DNA of 16,793 bases. Origin: a bacterium (GTDB lineage: Bacteria; Bdellovibrionota; FAC87; UBA2466). Positions 13,426 to 16,793 of the stretch are shown piece after piece. The translations under genes were made by a program, and so were the position numbers. The first letter of the stretch is position 1. Each line of letters opens with the position of its first letter. The stretch spans positions 1 to 16,793 of the forward strand of contig JAIEOG010000177.1 in NCBI GenBank assembly GCA_019750655.1, read 5' to 3'. The notes under the pieces are model-generated. The model saw only the letters and a program-made list of their open reading frames with translations. It made no database searches and was not told the origin of the DNA.

Positions 13426-15168
13426 GTGAGCGGGGTACCCAAGGTTCCTACCTTGGTCGAATTGATGCAACACCGCGCCCAGGCTACGCCGGGCAAGGTG
13501 GGGTATATCTTTTTGCGTGATGGGCAGAGCGACGAGGTCCCCATGACCTACGCGCAGCTCGATCGCAAAGCACGCCAAATCGCGAACCATCTGCGCAGTC
13601 AAATGCCGGTGGGAAGCCGCGTGCTGATCAACCACAACCCGGGCTTGGAATACATTTCCTCGTTCTTCGGCTGCTTATACGCGTCGATGATCGCGGTACC
13701 GGTTTACCCGCCGCGCTTTAACCAGAAACTCGATCGCTTAAACTCCATCGTGACCAGTGCCCTGCCCGCAGCAGCGCTCACGTCGAAACAGACGATGGAT
13801 ACTTTGCGGCAACCGATTTCGGAAAGCCCACTGCTTTCTCCTTTGCGCTGGATCGAAACGGACACTTTGCCCGACGAAAATCCGGCCGAATTGCCACTGC
13901 CGACCGCCGATACTCTGGCGTTTTTGCAGTACACCTCAGGATCGACTTCCGATCCTAAGGGCGTGATGTTGAGTCAGGGCAACCTGATGTCCAATCTCGA
14001 AGGCATCCGCCAGGCATTCGGCATACACGGCGATAGCCGCGGCGTGATCTGGCTTCCGCCCTACCACGATATGGGGCTTATCGGCGGCGTGTTGGAGCCA
14101 GCGTATGTGGGCTTCCCAGTCGTTTTGTTTTCGCCTTTTGCTTTCTTGCAGCGGCCTTTCCGCTGGCTGCAAGCGGTCAGCAAGTACCGCGCGACCACTA
14201 CGGGTGGCCCAAACTTCGCTTACGAGCTTTGCGCACGCCGCATGAGCGACGAGCAAGTGGCCGAATTAGATTTGAGCTCGTTGGATCTCGCCTTCTGCGG
14301 CGCCGAACCTATCCGCGCAGAAATGATCACGCGCTTCTCCGATCGCTTTGCGGCGGCCGGGTTTAAGAAAGAAGCTTTTTACCCCTGCTATGGCTTAGCG
14401 GAAGCGACGCTAATGGTATCGGGTGGTGCGAAGAATGAAGTGCCTGTCGTTCTTCCGATTGATGGCGAGCGCTTGGAACACGAAGGCCTTGCCGTCGCGG
14501 CCAAAACGCCGGGCCTAAAGAACGAACGCCAGCTCGTCGGCTGCGGCAAAGAAATCGCAGGCCACAAGGTGCGCATCGTGGAACCCACGAGCCACGAGCT
14601 CTGCGCCGATGGCCGCGTGGGCGAAATCTGGTTTAGCGGGCCGAGTGTGGCGCAGGGTTACTGGCAGAAGCCGGAAGATACCCTTAGCCACTTCCATGCG
14701 CGCATCGCGGGCGATCCAACGGAAGCCTCTTTCCTGCGCACGGGTGATTTGGGTTTCGTGAAAGATGGCGAAGTTTACGTCACCGGCCGCTTGAAAGATC
14801 TCCTGATCATCCACGGCCGTAATCTCTACCCGCAGGACATTGAGCTCACGGTCGAAAAAAGCCATGGCGCTTTGAAGTCGGGGGCGGGTGCTGCTTTCGC
14901 CATCGCGCAGAGCGAAGTCGATAAGCTGGTTGTGGTGCAAGAGATTGAACGCAAGTTCAAAGAACTCGACCTCCAGGAAGTCGTGCGCGCTATCCGTGCC
15001 GCTGTAATGGAATCGCACGGCGTCGCGCCTTATGCGATTAGCCTCATCGAGCCGAACTCCATTCCGCTGACCTCTAGCGGAAAGATCCAAAGGCACGCTG
15101 CTCGCAAGCTCTTCTTAGAAGGCGAATTGCGGGAACGCGGGCGCTTTTTGGAAAATGAGTTACAATAG
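13426..15168 (+). CDS. fatty acyl-AMP ligase (FAAL)
   Basis: 580 residues from the GTG at 13426, with AGGGGG upstream, 30 bases after the ACP. It activates a free fatty acid with ATP and transfers it to an ACP rather than to CoA. Seen: phosphate loop YTSGSTSDPKGVMLS (169-183), LPPYHDMGLIGG (210-221, a FAAL hallmark), TTGGPNFAYELC (259-269), YGLAEATLMVSGG (322-334), LVGCGKEI with the FAAL-type C-end of the large domain, RTGDLGF (438-444), the hinge GRLKDLLIIHGRNLYPQDIE, and the C-terminal catalytic-lysine region SSGKIQRHA. The length matches stand-alone FAALs such as FadD32-type and JamA-type ligases. The next-door ACP is the natural acceptor. Confidence 0.94.
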   Translation: MSGVPKVPTLVELMQHRAQATPGKVGYIFLRDGQSDEVPMTYAQLDRKARQIANHLRSQMPVGSRVLINHNPGLEYISSFFGCLYASMIAVPVYPPRFNQKLDRLNSIVTSALPAAALTSKQTMDTLRQPISESPLLSPLRWIETDTLPDENPAELPLPTADTLAFLQYTSGSTSDPKGVMLSQGNLMSNLEGIRQAFGIHGDSRGVIWLPPYHDMGLIGGVLEPAYVGFPVVLFSPFAFLQRPFRWLQAVSKYRATTTGGPNFAYELCARRMSDEQVAELDLSSLDLAFCGAEPIRAEMITRFSDRFAAAGFKKEAFYPCYGLAEATLMVSGGAKNEVPVVLPIDGERLEHEGLAVAAKTPGLKNERQLVGCGKEIAGHKVRIVEPTSHELCADGRVGEIWFSGPSVAQGYWQKPEDTLSHFHARIAGDPTEASFLRTGDLGFVKDGEVYVTGRLKDLLIIHGRNLYPQDIELTVEKSHGALKSGAGAAFAIAQSEVDKLVVVQEIERKFKELDLQEVVRAIRAAVMESHGVAPYAISLIEPNSIPLTSSGKIQRHAARKLFLEGELRERGRFLENELQ

Positions 15169-15174
15169 GCGGCC

Positions 15175-16179
15175 ATGAGAGACCTCCCTACCCTCACTCG
15201 TGAATCTCGGCCCTTTACGGCTGAAGACATCCGGAAGAGCTGGACTCTATTGTTCAGTACGTTTGTGATCTGGGGGTTGATGGTCTACGGCACGACCATC
15301 GGGCCAGTCTGGCAGCGCACGTTGTTCAGCGTCCTGGCAGGGATGGTGATTGTCCGCCTTTTTATTTTTTACCACGACTACCTCCACGGCTCGCTTTTCC
15401 GTGGTTCAAAAGCCGTAAAGCCCATCTTGAATACTTTGGGTGTTTTGATTTTAAACCCACCCAATGTCTGGAAGCGGTCGCACAACTACCACCACCAGCA
15501 CAACGCACAGATGGCGACGGCGAGCATCGGCTCGTATCCCGTTATGACGGTGAAGCAGTACGAAGAAGCGAACTGGAAACTGCGCCTGCTCTACCGTGCC
15601 GCGCGCCACCCGCTGACGATTTTCTTTGGCTACTTTTTCATCTTCATCTTGGGGATGTGCACGAAGTCGTTTTTGACCGACCCGAAACGCCACTTTGATT
15701 CTTTGGTCGCACTTGTGGTGCATGTGGCATTGCTCGTGGGGCTGACGCACTTCTTCGGTTGGGAAACGACGTTCTTTTCGTTCTTTCTGCCGCTGTTTGT
15801 GGCGTGCGGCTTAGGCGCGTACTTGTTCTATATCCAGCACAACGCACCCGGCATTCAGATGCGCCCGCGCACGGAGTGGACGTACACTTTCGCAGCCCTG
15901 CAATCGTCGACATTTATGGATGGTAGCTGGCTGACGCACTGGTTGACCGGCAATATCGGCTACCACCACGTGCACCACCTGAATTCCAATATCCCGTTTT
16001 ACCGCCTACCGGAGGCAATGGCTGCCATTCCGGAACTGCAAGCGCCCATCCGGACTTCTTTGAATCCACTGGATGTCTACCGCTGCTTGCGCCTAAAACT
16101 CTGGGATCCAGAGCGCAAAGAACTCGTCGGCTTCCGGGAAGCAGGCTTCGGACTCATTCCTTCGTATAATGCCCGATAA
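15175..16179 (+). CDS. membrane fatty acid desaturase (di-iron, three-histidine-box)
   Basis: 334 residues. Three histidine boxes are present: HDYLH (67-71), HNYHHQH (103-109) and HHVHH (264-268), with an extra His at 222 (IQHNAP). Hydrophobic segments around residues 24-42, 50-65, 147-162 and 175-218 give the usual two-hairpin inner-membrane topology with the histidines on the cytosolic face. It introduces a double bond using O2 and electrons from ferredoxin or a similar donor; some relatives (JamB, TtuB) also make alkynes on ACP-bound chains. The ATG is 6 bases after the ligase stop and its 3' end overlaps the permease by 11 bases, so it belongs to the same operon. The regiochemistry is not readable. 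Confidence 0.92.
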   Translation: MRDLPTLTRESRPFTAEDIRKSWTLLFSTFVIWGLMVYGTTIGPVWQRTLFSVLAGMVIVRLFIFYHDYLHGSLFRGSKAVKPILNTLGVLILNPPNVWKRSHNYHHQHNAQMATASIGSYPVMTVKQYEEANWKLRLLYRAARHPLTIFFGYFFIFILGMCTKSFLTDPKRHFDSLVALVVHVALLVGLTHFFGWETTFFSFFLPLFVACGLGAYLFYIQHNAPGIQMRPRTEWTYTFAALQSSTFMDGSWLTHWLTGNIGYHHVHHLNSNIPFYRLPEAMAAIPELQAPIRTSLNPLDVYRCLRLKLWDPERKELVGFREAGFGLIPSYNAR

Positions 16180-16793
16180 ACTACAGCGGCACATTGGCCT
16201 CGGCGCCCTCATTGTTTTTGGTGTGGGCGATATCCTAGGCGCTGGCATCTATGCGCTCATTGGGAAAGCTGCTCATGAGATGGGCAATGCGATTTGGCTC
16301 GCGTTTGTCACGAGCATGCTTGCCGCGAGTCTCACGGGCCTTTCTTACGCGTCTTTGGGTTCGCGTTACCCACGCGCTGGGGGAGCGTCTCACCTGGTGC
16401 ACCGAGCGTTCCGCAATTCCTTCTTAGCGTATGTCGTTGGACTCGCAGCACTCGGTTCTGGAATCACTTCCATGGCTACGGGGAGCCGCGCCTTCGCAGG
16501 CTATTTTAAGGCGTTTTTCAGTGGCGCCCCTTTTGTGCTGCTCGTGATTGCCTTCGGCGTTATCCTAGCCGGCGTCGTCTTGCGTGGGATCAAAGAGTCG
16601 ATGTGGTTCAACATCCTCTGCACGGCGATTGAGCTCTCAGGACTCCTGATCATCCTAGTAATTGGCCTACCTTACCTGGGCCAGGTGGATTACCTCAACG
16701 CCGTAACCACTACGAATGTGTCGGGCGACATCTCGCTCTCGTTGGTCTTATCATGCGCGGTGCTTACTTTTTATTCCTTCGTTGGCTTTGAGG
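16169..16793 (+). CDS. APC-superfamily amino acid permease (3'-truncated)
   Basis: 208 residues before the window ends, with no stop in frame. The start ATG lies inside the last codons of the desaturase gene (11-base overlap). The N-terminus MPDKLQRHIGLGALIVFGVGDILGAGIYALIG carries the unwound TM1 substrate motif (here GDILGAGIY) of APC transporters. This is followed by TM2 after HEMGNAIW, the cytosolic motif SLGSRYPRAGGASHLVHRAF, and further spans ending at CAVLTFYSFVGFE, the TM6 substrate-facing region. It resembles bacterial amino acid permeases and CAT-like carriers. In this operon it might import the amino acid used by the alpha-oxoamine synthase, or handle a related product; that is inference. 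Confidence 0.88.
   Translation, partial: MPDKLQRHIGLGALIVFGVGDILGAGIYALIGKAAHEMGNAIWLAFVTSMLAASLTGLSYASLGSRYPRAGGASHLVHRAFRNSFLAYVVGLAALGSGITSMATGSRAFAGYFKAFFSGAPFVLLVIAFGVILAGVVLRGIKESMWFNILCTAIELSGLLIILVIGLPYLGQVDYLNAVTTTNVSGDISLSLVLSCAVLTFYSFVGFE

Noticed and set aside
16165..16170. Perfect TATAAT at the end of the desaturase gene as a promoter for the permease
   Set aside because: It overlaps the permease ATG, so it could not make an mRNA containing that start, and no -35 element lies 17 bases upstream.

Overview
The window looks like bacterial chromosome from a Gram-negative with a moderately GC-rich genome, most likely a deltaproteobacterium in the broad sense or a Bdellovibrionota/Oligoflexia-type organism. 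This is inference. It rests on the conserved order prs - rplY/ctc - pth - ychF, on secreted proteins and a lipoprotein with Gram-negative signals, and on a type IV prepilin-like protein. No tRNA, rRNA, CRISPR array or recognisable insertion sequence was found. GTG and TTG starts are used several times. No gene-free stretch exceeds 300 bases; the longest is 9695-9941.

Layout. (1) 3-3180, + strand: the 3' part of a fused FAD oxidoreductase/PyrK-like flavoprotein, a thioredoxin-like [2Fe-2S] ferredoxin overlapping it by 4 bases, and a prepilin-like, cysteine-rich surface protein. (2) 3198-5443, +: three envelope proteins of unknown function (two exported, one lipoprotein), with a good factor-independent terminator at 4606-4644. 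(3) 5497-8822, +: the housekeeping run prs, rplY (long Ctc/TL5 form), pth and ychF, followed by a family 2 glycosyltransferase to 9694. (4) 9695-9941: non-coding region between convergent genes, with hairpins. (5) 9942-16793: a divergent locus for a specialised lipid. On the - strand lie an alpha-oxoamine synthase (10731-12101) and a membrane-anchored alpha/beta-hydrolase-fold protein (9942-10727). On the + strand lie a cyclopropane-synthase-family methyltransferase, an acyl carrier protein, a fatty acyl-AMP ligase, a membrane fatty acid desaturase, and the 5' part of an APC-superfamily amino acid permease that overlaps the desaturase gene by 11 bases.

How region 5 could work (inference from families). 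The AMP ligase activates a free fatty acid and loads it on the dedicated carrier protein. The desaturase modifies the carrier-bound chain, as in the JamABC/TtuABC cassettes. The methyltransferase adds a methylene or methyl group at the double bond. The alpha-oxoamine synthase then condenses the acyl thioester with an amino acid, releasing a 2-amino-3-ketone (sphingoid-base-like) lipid. The permease may supply the amino acid or move the product. I know of no described pathway with exactly this gene set, so this is the best candidate for a new system here. A second notable point is that the hydrolase-fold partner has non-canonical residues at all three catalytic-triad positions.
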